From contig NC_069093.1 of NCBI RefSeq assembly GCF_947172395.1, positions 15,845,561 through 15,909,560 of the forward strand: DNA of 64,000 nt, in the 5' to 3' direction. Numbering within the stretch: the stretch's first letter is position 1; the number at the start of each line of letters is the position of its first letter. A program made the translations under genes and the position numbers. Positions 39,541 to 44,879 of this stretch are shown one piece after another. The DNA comes from Bicyclus anynana. Taxonomy: Eukaryota; Arthropoda; Insecta; Lepidoptera; Nymphalidae. The notes below the pieces were generated by a model. The model was not told the origin of the DNA. It saw only the letters and a list, made by a program, of their open reading frames with translations, and did no database searches.

Positions 39541-42500
39541 TTAAAGCAGTACTTAACTACTACGTACCTATGGATCATTTAATGGTATTTAACTTCTTTT
39601 CACGCCTAAATGGGGATGATGACTAGGTTTGAATATATTGATTTTTATGATACATTCGGGTAAATAGGGTCAATGTTAACTAATTTATACATAAAAAGCA
39701 AAGATTGTCTGGATATTTGCAAAATAAATGAGATTATAAAATTTCAAAAACTACTAAAATTTTTTTATCGTAATTAGATGAAAATTCATACAGTTTTAGC
39801 TTCCTTGCATTAAATGTGACATTTTTTAATATATGAACTATTAAGATAAACGCACAAATAACAAAGATATTAGTAATTTTGTTTGAACGCCCATACAAAT
39901 CTAACGATCATTACATTGCCTATGACGTCATTTTTTCGAGCCATTTTGTATGGGGCGTTTTTCAGGGATCCGCGGCAGCGCCGCAAATCTGACTCTTTAA
40001 ATCCCTGTAGCTCCGAAAGTAATGATCGCAGATACCCTGTTCCTTTTACAAAATTGCTTTACTATTTGTATACTCTTAATTTATATACAATTTAAAAAAC
40101 TGTCATCATCCCTATTGTTCCATAATTGCTTTATACTCGTAGCACAGCCCATTACAAACAGCAAGTACGATTAAAAAAAATTCCAACAGTCATGCATAGC
40201 TAATATATAAGTAAATACCTAATAACGTCTTTATATACATAAATCATAACACTTCATTTCCATAGGGGTATGCAGAGATCTTTTCCATGAATTTCTCAAT
40301 TGATTCTTCTCTAATTGCATCAAACCTTAAAGTTCGACCTTTTTTGATAGGAAAGTCCTGAAAATGGCCCAGGCACGTTCGCCTTGGTCTTCCACTTCCA
40401 CATCTCTGCCCTGGGCATGCTATGGTGGCACGTCGATTACCTTTCTACAATCGCAAACGTTTAGAAAACTTAAAAAAGGGTTCATCAAGTCCCTTTTTTA
40501 AGTTGTCGACAACTTCATAACGTGACCTGTCAATAGCTGCTATGTTTTTTTTCATTTTCGAAGCGTTTGCGATTGTAGAAAGAGAATCGCAGTGCCAGAA
40601 GGCTATAGGATTTCGCTGGGGCTGTGTCGATCCAGTGCCCGACGCAAATATAAATAGTTTTGACTAATATAAATACCGATAGATGGCGGGCGTTTTTATA
40701 TACATTTACATATTTCGAAAATTTTTAAACAAGGAATTTTTAATTTTGTACGATTTATGTGTAATGTACTAAATGTTCCCAGTCAAAAACATTGTGCACC
40801 TTTCATTATGTTTAAAAAAACGGTTTTTTCCCCAAAATTTAATTTGTCGTCCGCCATCAAAGAACAGAATATAAACCGCTCGGGAATTCAAATATACAAA
40901 AATACTTATTAATATTTGAATTAAGTATTATATTTGTTATTATTATCAACCCGTTTTCGACTCACTGTAGAACATGAGTCTCCTCTCAGAATGTTTGGGG
41001 TTTGACCTTAGTCCACCACGCTGGCCCAATTGGCAGACTTCACATACGTTGAGCATTTAGAAAATTCTCAGATATCTAGGTTTCCTCAAGATGTTTTTCC
41101 TTCACCGTTCTAGACACGTGATATTTAATTTCAAATGCACATAACTGAAAAATTGGAGATGCATGCCCCGGACAGGATTCGAACCTACTCCCTCCGAATC
41201 GGAGGCAGAGGTCATATCCACTGGGCTATCACATCTCTTACTAAAACATGAGACAATTAATTCCCAATTGTGGGAATCGAACCCACGCCACTGATGCAGC
41301 GGGCAGGGTCACTACTTACTGAACCAATGGTTAGAATGGAAGATATGCGTGAAGTGTTGTCCACTTTCACTTGTGTAGCAACACTTGCATAGTTACCGCC
41401 AAAACAAGTGACACCTCTAGACAAAACAATTTGCACGTATCGCGGAAGTTGAACCGATCGATCGATAGTTTACAGATACCTTGAGACACTACCGAGTTAC
41501 TGACCGGTTTATTGTAACCAATTCAAAGATGAACCTGATGGACACAGCACAACTGTGTAGGTTGAATTTATTTATTATTTTCAAAACGTAAGTAAACGTA
41601 GGCAACCGAAACGAATTTAGGGATTTCCATGAGATGAATTTACACAAAGGTAAATTTATCTTATGAAAATCCCTTTTGCTCTATAGCAAAAAATAATAGA
41701 TAGAAACGGAGAGCTAAAGTAGATAATCTACTTTTATTTGACAATGTTGTTTTGGATAAAGTGGCAAAGTTAACAGGTGCGTTTGTATATGAATCTGAAG
41801 GAGCGTCGGCAAATAATTCGTTTCTGTTATCATTAGTTTAGAGACAAACATATTAGTGCTTCAACAATTCTTTCTCTATTCTGAGACTACTGCCTACATC
41901 CAAATTCCCATATACGGATTAAGAACTTTAGTTTACTAGTATTACTCGTATTATGGATTATGTGCTAAAAATGTCATTGCAGTTAATTAAAAAAATATTT
42001 TTTTTAGGGACAGCCAAACCAAACGAAAAGAACAGATTTTTTTAATACAATCAATATAATTATTTTAGAACAAATAACGGTTAATACGTTATCAGTACTG
42101 TAAGTCGTCGATGAAGTTTTTGCTAGCACTTTTTGCTCGGCGCAGTAAAAACTTACTACGGCATCGATTTCATTGGGGTTTTCACCGATAGAAAGTTCAA
42201 GATCAAGGGCTCCTATCAAATTGAGGTTTTATATAACAATGGATCTGCTTACCGGGGTTCGGGGTTCCGCAGGAGGGTCCATTGCAGGCCAAGCAGGCAC
42301 CTTTACCATGGCTACCATCCATACTGAGAGTCAATGTTGGTGCTAAACTGGGTCTTGGGCACAACTTACAGCCTCCGTTGTATTTCTCACATAAGCACCA
42401 TCTTCCTAAATTCTCCACTTTCAGCTCATTCAGGCTGTATTTATCGTATCTCTTCTCCAAAGAAGCAGCGATCCTACCCGGTTCCTGGAGGAACTCGCAA

Positions 42501-42676
42501 GAATTCGGACATACATGGCACTTCCCATCGTTATTAGATTCCGATATGTCGTCTTGTTCGTTAGAATCCATGGGGATCTGGTAATCGTCCTTCCTCTCGC
42601 TGTCAGTTCCCATGTAAGAAGTAAGAGTCACCTCAGAGGAAGACCGCGCAGCGTTGTTCAACTTATATTTCGTCAT
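6669..42676 (-). CDS. SLC26A11-like sulfate/anion transporter, 12 coding exons
   Basis: This is a multi-pass plasma- or organelle-membrane anion transporter of the SLC26/SulP family, closest in recalled sequence to the SLC26A11 (sodium-independent sulfate transporter) branch. Twelve exons join with GT-AG borders and matching phases to a 785-residue model; the vertebrate protein is near 600. Residues 1-150 form a hydrophilic, Cys-rich N-terminal tail. Membrane-domain landmarks follow in order: PQAIAYAGVAGLPPQYGLYS near residue 212, IGETRLWDTVLG near 341, FTEMASTLGSAIFVVPLLSI near 455, SGALSRGAVNHASG near 510 (the conserved Arg of the anion site is present) and YFYYIPKASLAAVIIAAVV near 551. Residues about 634-745 form the STAS domain. 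Intron 1 spans about 17 kb. Exons 5 and 8 are followed by partial tandem copies of themselves. The substrate (sulfate, chloride or another anion) cannot be settled from sequence. The family call is strong; the exact C-terminus is uncertain. Confidence 0.93.
7005..7192. repeat. Intronic repeat, copy 1 (pair with 11516-11742)
   Basis: The start (around the ACCACWCGACT motif), the AAAGCGCCATCTAT core, the CCATCTACTGGTAGTTTA core and the TAGATGGTAGC end are all shared with 11516-11742. The element is probably a short non-autonomous DNA transposon of unknown family. It begins 36 bp into the intron between exons 11 and 12. Confidence 0.55.
7193..7525. mobile_element. DNA-transposon remnant with GGTTCCGCG motifs
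   Basis: CTTAAGCGGTTCCC near 7193 and the inverse of GGGAATCGTTGGCTTAAG near 7523 form imperfect inverted ends. The interior carries several GGGTTCCGC-type direct motifs. The structure suggests a hAT-like non-autonomous element, but I see no transposase and no clear target duplication. Confidence 0.35.
7531..7591. repeat. Perfect 30-bp palindrome, 1-bp spacer
   Basis: Arms 7531-7560 and 7562-7591 are exact inverse complements around a single T. The palindrome lies at the right edge of the GGTTCCGCG element. It looks like a recent fold-back or template-switch event. Confidence 0.95.
8177..8335 (-). CDS. Transporter exon 11: first half of the STAS domain
   Basis: The exon encodes residues 634-686 in phase 0. 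The acceptor is GTTTCAG and the donor is GTACGC. It contains RYAVASVDRALAFPAAEFVR and PLVLDAHHVQAADFTAAK, which follow the strand-helix-strand order of a STAS domain (human LSFPAMEALRE...CLVLECTHVCSIDYT). The exon is strongly GC-rich compared with its surroundings, with GC-rich third positions. Confidence 0.93.
8610..8910 (+). mobile_element. LINE 3'-end remnant (RTE-like reverse transcriptase C-terminus)
   Basis: The stretch shares GGAGATCC(A/G)(C/T)AGA(A/C)GAACCAAAGT and AGTGGACG(C/T)CCAT with the LINE fragments at 12430, 27205 and 44880. It is decayed, with many frame breaks. Confidence 0.55.
8949..9094 (-). CDS. Transporter exon 10: last membrane helices
   Basis: The exon encodes residues 585-633, after CTTGCAG and before GTACGT. 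It reads KVDIIPAVVTFTACLVTRLE and then a helix including LGIVLGIAVNLLFLLYASAR, equivalent to the human KRLDLLPLCVTF...ALVSLLMLLHSAARP. The membrane domain ends here and the link to the STAS domain begins. Confidence 0.94.
9618..9732 (-). CDS. Transporter exon 9
   Basis: The exon encodes residues 547-584. The acceptor is GTTCCCAG and the donor is GTGAGT. It reads YFTPYFYYIPKASLAAVIIA and then VVFMMELHVFKPIWRTK, matching the human LFYYIPKSALAAVIIMAV...LWRVKR segment. It ends with one base in the next Lys codon. Confidence 0.94.
9945..10307 (-). repeat. Tandem partial duplication of exon 8 and its donor (153-bp unit)
   Basis: A 153-bp unit, made of the last 119 bp of exon 8 plus the first 34 bp of the following intron, occurs at 10155-10307 (the functional copy) and again at 10002-10154. 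A third, truncated copy lies at 9945-10001. The copies differ by only a few bases, for example GVASP in the functional copy and GGASP in the second. The second copy keeps the donor at 10036 but has no acceptor of its own, and an in-frame TAA separates it from copy 1. Confidence 0.9.
10189..10376 (-). CDS. Transporter exon 8: anion-site helix
   Basis: The exon encodes residues 484-546. The acceptor is TTCCGCAG and the donor is CAG|GTACAC. It contains DATQEMVALGVCNI and SGALSRGAVNHASG, the TM10-region motif whose Arg-x-Ala-Val-Asn is conserved in SLC26 anion sites, then PAGGLYTGALVLLALQ. It ends in phase 0. Reading past the donor meets a TAA after three codons, so this donor must be used. The last 119 bp are duplicated downstream. 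Confidence 0.93.
10397..10555 (+). mobile_element. Decayed Helitron-type element, family H1
   Basis: TTGAACGAGCTAATCTCAAG and the TACGGGAACGGGGACCATGC segment match the intact H1 copies at 60158 and 60791. The 5' end and the terminal CTAG are lost. It sits in the intron between exons 7 and 8. Confidence 0.6.
10783..10947 (-). CDS. Transporter exon 7
   Basis: The exon encodes residues 429-483. It starts after TTTCCAG, completes the Gly codon, and reads DVKAGLPQLAPPPFF, then NHTYTFTEMASTLG and a hydrophobic helix ending ENIALAKVF. It matches the human GLPPVRIPPF...FTEMVQDMG...ESIAVAKAF order. The donor is GTAAGT at 10782. The NHT sequon may be glycosylated if this loop faces outside. Confidence 0.93.
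11516..11742. repeat. Intronic repeat, copy 2, with inserted palindrome
   Basis: This is the sister copy of 7005-7192. Compared with copy 1 it carries a perfect 12-bp palindrome (arms 11622-11633 and 11636-11647) where copy 1 has plain sequence after GTACAAAAA. A related tail (ATTCACCCACTTACTCC) follows near 11780 and recurs near 10680. Confidence 0.55.
11865..12060 (-). CDS. Transporter exon 6
   Basis: The exon encodes residues 364-428, after an ATTGCAG acceptor and before a GTAAAT donor. It has a charged cytosolic loop (KVKDIKIGSDEDYKEGSLEK), then a membrane helix, RNIFVVLVCAALAYYF, then QQPFVLTG, matching the human YQPFILTG. It ends with one base of the Gly codon. Confidence 0.94.
12430..12645 (+). 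mobile_element. LINE reverse-transcriptase C-terminal remnant
   Basis: One frame reads QRADGHWGPKVLI and a neighbouring stretch encodes a SRWMQVAQN-like motif, as in the C-terminal region of RTE-like LINE proteins (RADGRWxPKVLEW...SRWMQ..). The ending GGACGTCCATCGGCAGTTAA is shared with the other copies. No complete ORF remains. Confidence 0.7.
13638..13997 (-). repeat. Tandem array of exon-5 3' part with splice donors (4 copies)
   Basis: Each copy contains the exon-5 segment from about IGETRLW to LLLLR, followed by the start of its intron. Homologous exon ends fall at 13927, 13828, 13744 and 13645, spaced 99, 84 and 99 bp, all multiples of three. The donors of copies 1, 2 and 4 are GTGAGA. 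Copy 3 has TTGAGA at that place and has also lost 15 bp (five codons, GETRL). The frame stays open through copies 1-3; copy 4 has an in-frame TAA. Only copy 1 keeps the acceptor and the first eight codons, so the later copies are not free-standing exons. They are either intronic relics or alternative 3' extensions of exon 5. Confidence 0.9.
13927..14019 (-). CDS. Transporter exon 5 (31 codons)
   Basis: The acceptor is CTGTTCCAG and the donor is AGG|GTGAGA. The exon encodes residues 333-363, VWTGMYEHIGETRLWDTVLG plus a short Val/Leu helix ending LLLLR. In SLC26A11 this corresponds to the LRIGETRVGDAVLG region. It begins and ends in phase 0. Its 3' part is repeated three more times just downstream (13638-13926). 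Confidence 0.92.
14100..15300. other. Intron 4 sequence without recognised elements
   Basis: The interval is AT-rich. The only structure I see is a perfect 14-bp hairpin (14881-14894 with 14901-14914, 6-bp loop). Confidence 0.4.
15310..15445 (-). mobile_element. LINE tail fragment
   Basis: The plus strand carries CTTCAGCTTCGCGACTCGTT and GCGCATAGTTAGCGACCAAG, the inverse of the LINE segment at 27230-27410. It is a short decayed copy in intron 4. Confidence 0.65.
15698..15825 (-). CDS. Transporter exon 4
   Basis: The exon encodes residues 290-332, after a TCTACAG acceptor and before a GTGACT donor. The peptide includes FLIDFISGPVSVGFTSAAAI and then TTQVKDILGLSFPG, matching the SLC26A11 segment after TM4. 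It ends in phase 0. Confidence 0.93.
15826..17995. other. Intron 3, right-hand gene-free part
   Basis: No exon or recognised repeat family is visible. The interval is AT-rich and holds only short chance open frames. Confidence 0.4.
17996..18683. mobile_element. Fold-back MITE with nested Helitron-like insertion
   Basis: GGGCTAGCAYGGGCAAGGGA starts at 17996 and its inverse ends at 18683, and the similarity extends through TTTATCCAC for about 33 bp. The interior repeats GGATAAA/TTTATCC motifs on both strands, giving several small hairpins. A second element (from the CTAG of CTAGCGGACCCGG at about 18320 to about 18595), containing a CCCTACC-type array, sits inside. No transposase ORF is present. 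Confidence 0.65.
18360..18592. repeat. CCCTACC/CCCCTA low-complexity array
   Basis: This is an irregular array of CCCTACC, CCCCTAC and CCCCACC units. The same kind of array occurs inside the Helitron copies at 39194 and 38414 (there inverted). It is an internal microsatellite of those elements, not a telomeric repeat. Confidence 0.9.
18684..19455. other. Intron 3 remainder
   Basis: No recognised repeat or gene feature lies between the MITE and exon 3. Confidence 0.35.
19456..19722 (-). CDS. Transporter exon 3: SLC26 signature, first membrane helices
   Basis: The exon encodes residues 201-289. It is bounded by a CCTCAG acceptor and a GTAAGC donor. It contains the sulfate-transporter signature around PQAIAYAGVAGLPPQYGLYS (the Gln lies in the substrate-binding half-helix of the family) and continues through FGSVKDSAIGPTAIAAILT into TM3-TM4. 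This is the clearest family marker in the window. Confidence 0.95.
20043..20104. repeat. Perfect 30-bp palindrome, 2-bp spacer
   Basis: Arms 20043-20072 and 20075-20104 are exact inverse complements. It lies in intron 2 and belongs to no recognised element. Confidence 0.95.
21202..21265. repeat. Perfect 31-bp palindrome, 2-bp spacer
   Basis: Arms 21202-21232 and 21235-21265 are exact inverse complements, in intron 2. Confidence 0.95.
21394..21505 (-). mobile_element. LINE tail fragment
   Basis: CCCGCCCATTGCCACTTCAG and GCGGATCTCCTCATTTCTGA are the inverse of the RTE-like LINE segment seen complete at 27205-27690. Confidence 0.7.
22938..23216 (+). mobile_element. AACCGACTTC-family element, 5' part
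   Basis: It begins AACCGACTTCCAAAAAGGAG and carries a long poly-T run (22987-23010). The family recurs at 5311, 32127 and 55258. The segment leads directly into the 130-bp tandem repeats. Confidence 0.6.
23217..24010. repeat. 130-bp tandem repeat, about six units
   Basis: The marker GTATTAAGG-TCTG recurs at 23361, 23491, 23621, 23751 and 23880, giving periods of 130, 130, 130 and 129 bp. Inner units are nearly identical; the first and last are diverged. Short antisense open frames across the array are a consequence of the repeats, not genes. The array lies between AACCGACTTC-type sequences at 22938 and about 24075. Confidence 0.9.
24050..24378. repeat. Perfect 128-bp inverted repeat with 73-bp loop
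   Basis: Arms 24050-24177 and 24251-24378 are identical inverse complements by base-by-base comparison. Beyond a small gap, a further short TTTTAATTAAA match extends into the loop. Each arm carries AACCGACTTCCAA and the GGCGGTGCCAAGCC segment of the AACCGACTTC element family. It lies in intron 2, about 420 bp downstream of exon 2 in the direction of transcription. Confidence 0.95.
24550..24775 (+). mobile_element. LINE reverse-transcriptase C-terminal remnant
   Basis: The order GTAGTGGCAATGGCCGGGGC, GGTCGACCCCCCACCAGATG, ATGCCCTGCAGTGGACATCT matches the other RTE-like LINE tails. It is frame-broken and ends in a short ATGATGAT run. Confidence 0.7.
24799..24975 (-). CDS. Transporter exon 2
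   Basis: The exon is preceded by a TTGCAG acceptor and followed by a GTACC donor. It encodes residues 142-200: a Pro/Tyr/Lys-rich link, then RRIPILAWLPNYSFRSGLA, the amphipathic lead-in to the first membrane helix that is typical of SLC26 proteins. The phase (one base left over) fits exon 3. Confidence 0.9.
25860..26080 (+). mobile_element. SINE A copy (partly duplicated)
   Basis: The motif ATCGTGRGGAAACCTGCATA occurs twice close together (about 25881 and 25927). It is followed by GAGAATTTTCTTAATTCTCT, GGCCAGCGTGGTGGACTATT and the typical end AATATGGGTTAATAA. The tRNA-like 5' part is missing. Confidence 0.75.
26915..27195. repeat. Repeat family R3, copy 1
   Basis: CACGTGATTTCGTAATCACT, the TAACAACCCTT-TG and the TTGACATTGTAATCTTCGTT segments recur in the same order at 36000-36225. 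The family is unknown. Confidence 0.6.
27205..27690 (+). mobile_element. LINE 3' part, RTE-like, best-preserved plus-strand copy
   Basis: An open frame reads RAIERSMLGVSLRDRIRNEE and then RRRTKVTDIAQRVAKLKW before a stop. A second frame continues with the WTEDIKRVAELLDAGG region. This is the conserved C-terminal end of RTE-type LINE ORF2. A 25-bp palindromic insertion at about 27508-27535 is absent from sister copies. A TCCATG-rich run (27610-27655) and an ATGATGATGA-type tail follow. Confidence 0.8.
27964..28431. mobile_element. pogo/Tigger-like MITE, 468 bp, TA target duplication
   Basis: The left end CAGTAAAAACTTATTATTCG and the inverse of the right end, CAGTAAAAGCTCCTTATTC, pair over about 24 bp. 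TA flanks both ends (27962-27963 and 28432-28433). The CAGTAAAA end and TA target are typical of pogo/Tigger-type Tc1-mariner elements. No transposase ORF is intact. Confidence 0.7.
28440..29415. other. Intron 1 interval without recognised element
   Basis: A GC-richer patch at 28450-28830 carries several GCGCCATT-type motifs. I cannot assign it to a gene or a repeat family. Confidence 0.3.
29420..29672 (-). mobile_element. Helitron-type element H1, inverted, with fold-back 5' end
   Basis: The plus strand shows GACGCTGCGCGGTTTCACCC and ends AGCTTTATAATATTAATATA, the inverse of H1. The 5' end is duplicated head to head, making a perfect 33-bp inverted repeat (29578-29610 and 29618-29650, 7-bp loop). 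Confidence 0.75.
29996..30560. repeat. Higher-order minisatellite, 110-bp units of 11-bp modules
   Basis: AGCTAACACG followed by CACCGGACAC recurs at 30011, 30121, 30231, 30341 and 30451 (as AACTAACACG), an exact 110-bp period. Each 110-bp unit divides into blocks of 33, 33, 22 and 22 bp built from the 11-bp modules AGCTAAYAYGC, ACCGGACACGC and ACCGGCGTCGC. The array is GC-rich in an AT-rich intron. A Helitron-like end (GCGGACGCCTGCGACTTCG, 29879) lies just left. Confidence 0.95.
30849..31160 (-). mobile_element. Helitron-type element H2, inverted
   Basis: The 3' end is CTAG at 30849-30852, flanked by A, followed inward by CGGACTCCCGCGACTTCGTC (terminal hairpin sequence) and a short CCCTACC array near 30905. 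The 5' side is decayed. Confidence 0.7.
31180..31820. other. Intron 1 interval with one chance ORF
   Basis: A 109-codon hydrophobic open frame (31319-31648, plus) lies here. It has no recognisable motif, AT-driven composition and no supporting context. I see no other feature. Confidence 0.3.
32127..32425 (+). mobile_element. AACCGACTTC-family element
   Basis: It starts AACCGACTTCTCAA, has a poly-T run near 32157, the internal TTCTGACAGGAACAACTTGA segment, and GGCTTAGCACCGCCTTCATA near its right end. The internal order matches the copy at 55258. A detached fragment of the family lies at 31840-31925. Confidence 0.7.
32694..32717. repeat. Hairpin AAAGGTCTAATAAAA / TTTTATTAGACCTT
   Basis: A short inverted repeat of about 14 bp with an 8-bp loop, unconnected to any recognised element. 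Confidence 0.7.
33290..33780. mobile_element. Decayed SINE and Helitron fragments
   Basis: GGGCAGGGATCGAACCACCA (about 33317) is the inverse of a tRNA-type B box and resembles 41265-41345. CACAAATCCCGCGGGAACCA (33587) up to CATAATATTAGTGTGTTTA (33779) is an inverted, diverged Helitron-type copy. Confidence 0.5.
34405..34705 (-). mobile_element. SINE A copy, nearly full length
   Basis: The plus strand shows the inverse of the family: CCATATTCGACTCACTGCTG, CAGGTTTCCTCACGATGTTT, GCCCCGGACTGGATTCGAAC (inverse B box) and TATCCACTGGGCTATCACAG (inverse A-box end). Confidence 0.85.
34945..35170 (+). mobile_element. SINE A copy, 3' part
   Basis: ACATCGTGAGGAAACCTGTA, GAGAATTTTCTTAATTCTCT and AAATATGGGTTGTTAGG near the end place it in the family. 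The tRNA-like head is missing. Confidence 0.75.
35423..35581. mobile_element. MITE M1, copy 1
   Basis: The termini are GCCTAGTGGGAGTTT and its inverse AAACTGCCACTAGGC. The two halves pair over much of the element, including GAATTGAAACAG and its inverse. Sister copies are at 45267 and 55994. Confidence 0.85.
35783..35990 (+). mobile_element. SINE B copy (5' truncated)
   Basis: GGATCGATCCCCGGCTGGGC (B box) is followed by the GGCCGTGGCTAGTTACCATC and TAGATTGCATCATCACTTAC segments and a poly-A end, as in the other SINE B copies. Confidence 0.8.
36000..36225. repeat. Repeat family R3, copy 2
   Basis: This is the sister of 26915-27195; it shares ACGTGATTTCGTAATCACTA and the GTTAACATTGTGATTTTTGT region. 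Confidence 0.6.
36405..36880. repeat. Degenerate tandem duplication, about 250-bp unit
   Basis: Two units share the order TTAGCTTTYTAYTT, GGGGCAA, TGCATCATGTGACMT, CATCAAATGAAAGA and ATCAAATATATATTTTTTG, starting near 36417 and 36690. No protein or RNA family is recognised. Confidence 0.55.
38414..38738 (+). mobile_element. Complete Helitron-type element H2, 325 bp
   Basis: It runs from TCTATACAAATATTATAAAG to CTAG, inserted between A (38413) and T (38739) as Helitrons do. It has GTTT repeats near the 5' end, GTAGGG-type repeats inside (38642-38690) and a terminal GCGGACG...CGTCGGC hairpin before CTAG. It is non-autonomous, with no Rep/helicase. Confidence 0.85.
39194..39539 (-). mobile_element. 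Helitron-type element H2, inverted, with CCCTACC array
   Basis: CTAG at 39194-39197 is preceded by A. Inward lie CGGACGCCCGCGACTTCGTC, the CCCTACC array (39245-39390), AAATCGGTTCAGCCGTTCTT, and a TA dinucleotide run (39518-39537) replacing the usual TATACTAAT end. Confidence 0.8.
39540..40436. other. Intron 1 interval without recognised element
   Basis: No repeat family is visible. A short open frame at 39883-40095 has no recognisable features. Confidence 0.3.
40437..40596. mobile_element. MITE M4, 160 bp hairpin
   Basis: The left end GGCACGTCGATTACCTTTCT continues into ACAATCGCAAACG. The right end is its inverse (CGTTTGCGATTGTAGAAAGA to AGTGCC). An inner 13-bp hairpin (ACTTAAAAAAGGG) sits in the middle. 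A half copy lies near 56808-56855. Confidence 0.75.
40943..41236 (-). mobile_element. SINE A copy
   Basis: GCCCCGGACAGGATTCGAAC (inverse B box) and TATCCACTGGGCTATCACAT identify the tRNA-like head. The right side has the CATGAGTCTCCTCTCAGAAT family segment. A second SINE-like remnant (ATCGAACCCACGCCACTGAT) follows at 41275-41345. Confidence 0.8.
42253..42676 (-). CDS. Transporter exon 1: start codon and Cys-rich N-terminal tail
   Basis: The exon encodes residues 1-141 plus one base. The ATG at 42676-42674 has the context CCCACAATG. The exon ends at a GTAAG donor (42252-42248). The tail is hydrophilic and carries three Cys clusters: CHVCPNSC, CLCEKYNGGCKLC and CLACNGPSC. These precede the membrane domain, so they should be cytosolic. 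I know of no such Cys clusters in vertebrate SLC26A11. The frame joins exon 2 through a split GTG codon. Confidence 0.85.
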
Positions 42677-42768
42677 TGTGGGACTTTAGAAATACGTTTT
42701 GAAGGAGGACGCGCGAGACATCACGTTTTGTTTAATGTTTTTCAGTCACAGCACTGTTTAGTCTTTCG

Positions 42769-42774
42769 TTTATA
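42769..42774 (-). promoter_or_regulatory. Possible TATA box of the transporter
   Basis: TATAAA occurs on the minus strand about 95 bp upstream of the ATG, in the context GATTATAAACG. There is no strong initiator at the expected distance, and a further upstream non-coding exon cannot be excluded. The assignment rests only on position and motif. Confidence 0.25.
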
Positions 42775-43350
42775 ATCTTTGGGGCAAGTATCACAGTCGG
42801 TAGGTTCGCGTGCTTGTGTCGAGAGCGAGCGGTCGAATGTCTCGTCTCAGACGTGGTAGCGAACTGGCTGATTCGGTACGAATGAGCCCAGAGTTCGCTG
42901 TCAGGGAAATGGCGTGAAATGATCGCCGAGTTTATTACTTGGAAAAGGATTTGTTTTACATTTGTTGAATGTTATGATTGTTAATGATAGCAGGACGTAA
43001 TGTTTCTTATTTCTAATATTGTTGAGACATTTTTATGTTTTATAATACGAGTTTAACTAACTAAACCGATGATCTTCTTACAACTTTATTGACAAACTTT
43101 CTCATACAAAATAAATACAAGTAGGTAGTGGAAATTGTTTCGCTTTTTCAGTTCTGTCTACTCAAATCTTTGTACCTAATGACGCAATCAAAATAAATAA
43201 ATAGGTTAGCCATAATATTTTTAAGAATAAAAATAAAATTTCTTTTACTATTAGATTATTTTTTAAAATGCTATAAAAGTTTAATATTTATTGTATTTAT
43301 ATTATATTAAAAGTGCCTAAATAAAAAAAAAAAAACAAAAAAAAGAGAGC

Positions 43351-43423
43351 CGCCCGAACAGGGACTTGAACCCTGGACCCTTGGATTAAAAGTCCAATGC
43401 TCTACCGACTGAGCTATCCGGGC
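43351..43423 (-). tRNA. tRNA-Lys (UUU anticodon)
   Basis: The 73-nt sequence folds as a complete cloverleaf. The acceptor stem is GCCCGGA with TTCGGGC (one G-U pair), the D-arm TAGCTCAGTCGGTAGAGCA, the anticodon loop CTTTTAA with anticodon TTT, the T arm GGTTCAAGTCC, and the discriminator is G. A T-rich Pol III terminator (TTTTTTTT on the minus strand) follows within 10 bases. There is no intron. It differs from the surrounding SINEs, which keep only A and B boxes. Confidence 0.97.
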
Positions 43424-44397
43424 TCATGCTGGTTTATCGAAATTATTGTATACCACCTTTACAATGTCTTTATTTTGTAACCATCTTATACTGATTCGTT
43501 ATTATATTGATCTGAATAAACAATTATTTTAATAACAAATAAGTAGGTATTATGTAAATATTTTCAGAAGTGATGTAATGGACTTCGAGATTCCAGTATT
43601 TTTAAAGATTGATACATCTATTTACACAGTAGAATTTTATTGTTATTTTATAAAATGAAACTAATGCCAACATCATATAGTTTTTGATGTAAGTTTAGAT
43701 ATTCATAGAAAATAATCCGCACTCCTACATCATACTTTCATATCGTGCTACTGTATTATTACCGTAAAATTAGTATAGTCACAGAAACATGTATAGTAAT
43801 TACTATATATATATATACACCTACTAATATATTACTATATTTGTAGTATACTTGCTAATATAGTAATAAATAGGTAAATAGGTTTTTGTAAAATAATAAG
43901 TATAATTTCATACCTACTATGCCTTCCCTTCGAACCGATTTTTTGTGAAAATTCTATGAGACCAATCTGGATTAGATTATTGGCAAAGTTGGTGATGATC
44001 GCATGAGGTAGGAACAAAAATAAACCTTTTTTGATGTCGGTTAAATTTTTAAAATTATTTTCGATCTATACTTGCCAATAGGAAGCGCACTCATAATCTT
44101 TTTCGGATAAAAATAAAACTACGAACCAGAAGTGCGAACTAACTATTCAATCGATAAACAGAAATAAACCTATTCAATAAGACCGGGAACAAAGCTTCCT
44201 TTTTTTGTCGGATATCATGATCTTTTGTATATTTTGATAGTTCCATGAAAATTCTCCGTTATAACTTCTTAGAACTGTATTTCTGGAATCCAGAAGTCCT
44301 ACCTATTTGTATTGGCTCGTTTTGAGAATGTTACTTGCAAGAATAGTTTTCATGAATTATCTTGATCTTTATTTTATTAGGTAGGCACTAGCAACGC

Positions 44398-44720
44398 ACG
44401 CGACTTCGTCTGGTAATTAATGTAAACTTAAAACCCCTATTTTACCACTTTAGGAGTTGAATTTTAAAAATTCTTGAATCACATTATATTTAGTATTTTT
44501 TTCATGATTTATGAATAATTTTTTTAAACTGTAACTCTATAAATAAACAACATTCTATACAGACTTCCAACCCCTAATAATAAAAAGAATAGAAAACCCT
44601 TTTGTTTTTATTTCGAAGTCCCATTTTTCATGATACCAAAATTCATCTTGATCGGTTCAGCCGTTTAACTGTGAAAGGTAACAGACAGAAGACAGACAGG
44701 CTTTGCTTTATAATATTAGT
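44398..44720 (-). mobile_element. Diverged Helitron-type element H2, inverted
   Basis: CTAG at 44398-44401 is followed inward by CAACGCACGCGACTTCGTCT and the far end reads GCTTTATAATATTAGTTT, the inverse of the family 5' end. The internal CCCTACC array is absent. Confidence 0.6.
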
Positions 44721-44879
44721 TTCAATTGGTTAGAATAGTTGATAGAAAGTTGTATTGCAAGCCCCCTTTACAGTAATTGTAAGTTGGGGGATTACACCTA
44801 TTACATTACCTACCTGCAATCTCGAGGTCCTTTAAATTTTTATGTGGTGTACCTACCTACTAAGACATAGATAAAGATT

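Noticed and set aside
42282..42584. Plus-strand 100-codon open frame
   Set aside because: It is a shadow of transporter exon 1 on the opposite strand, with no motif of its own.
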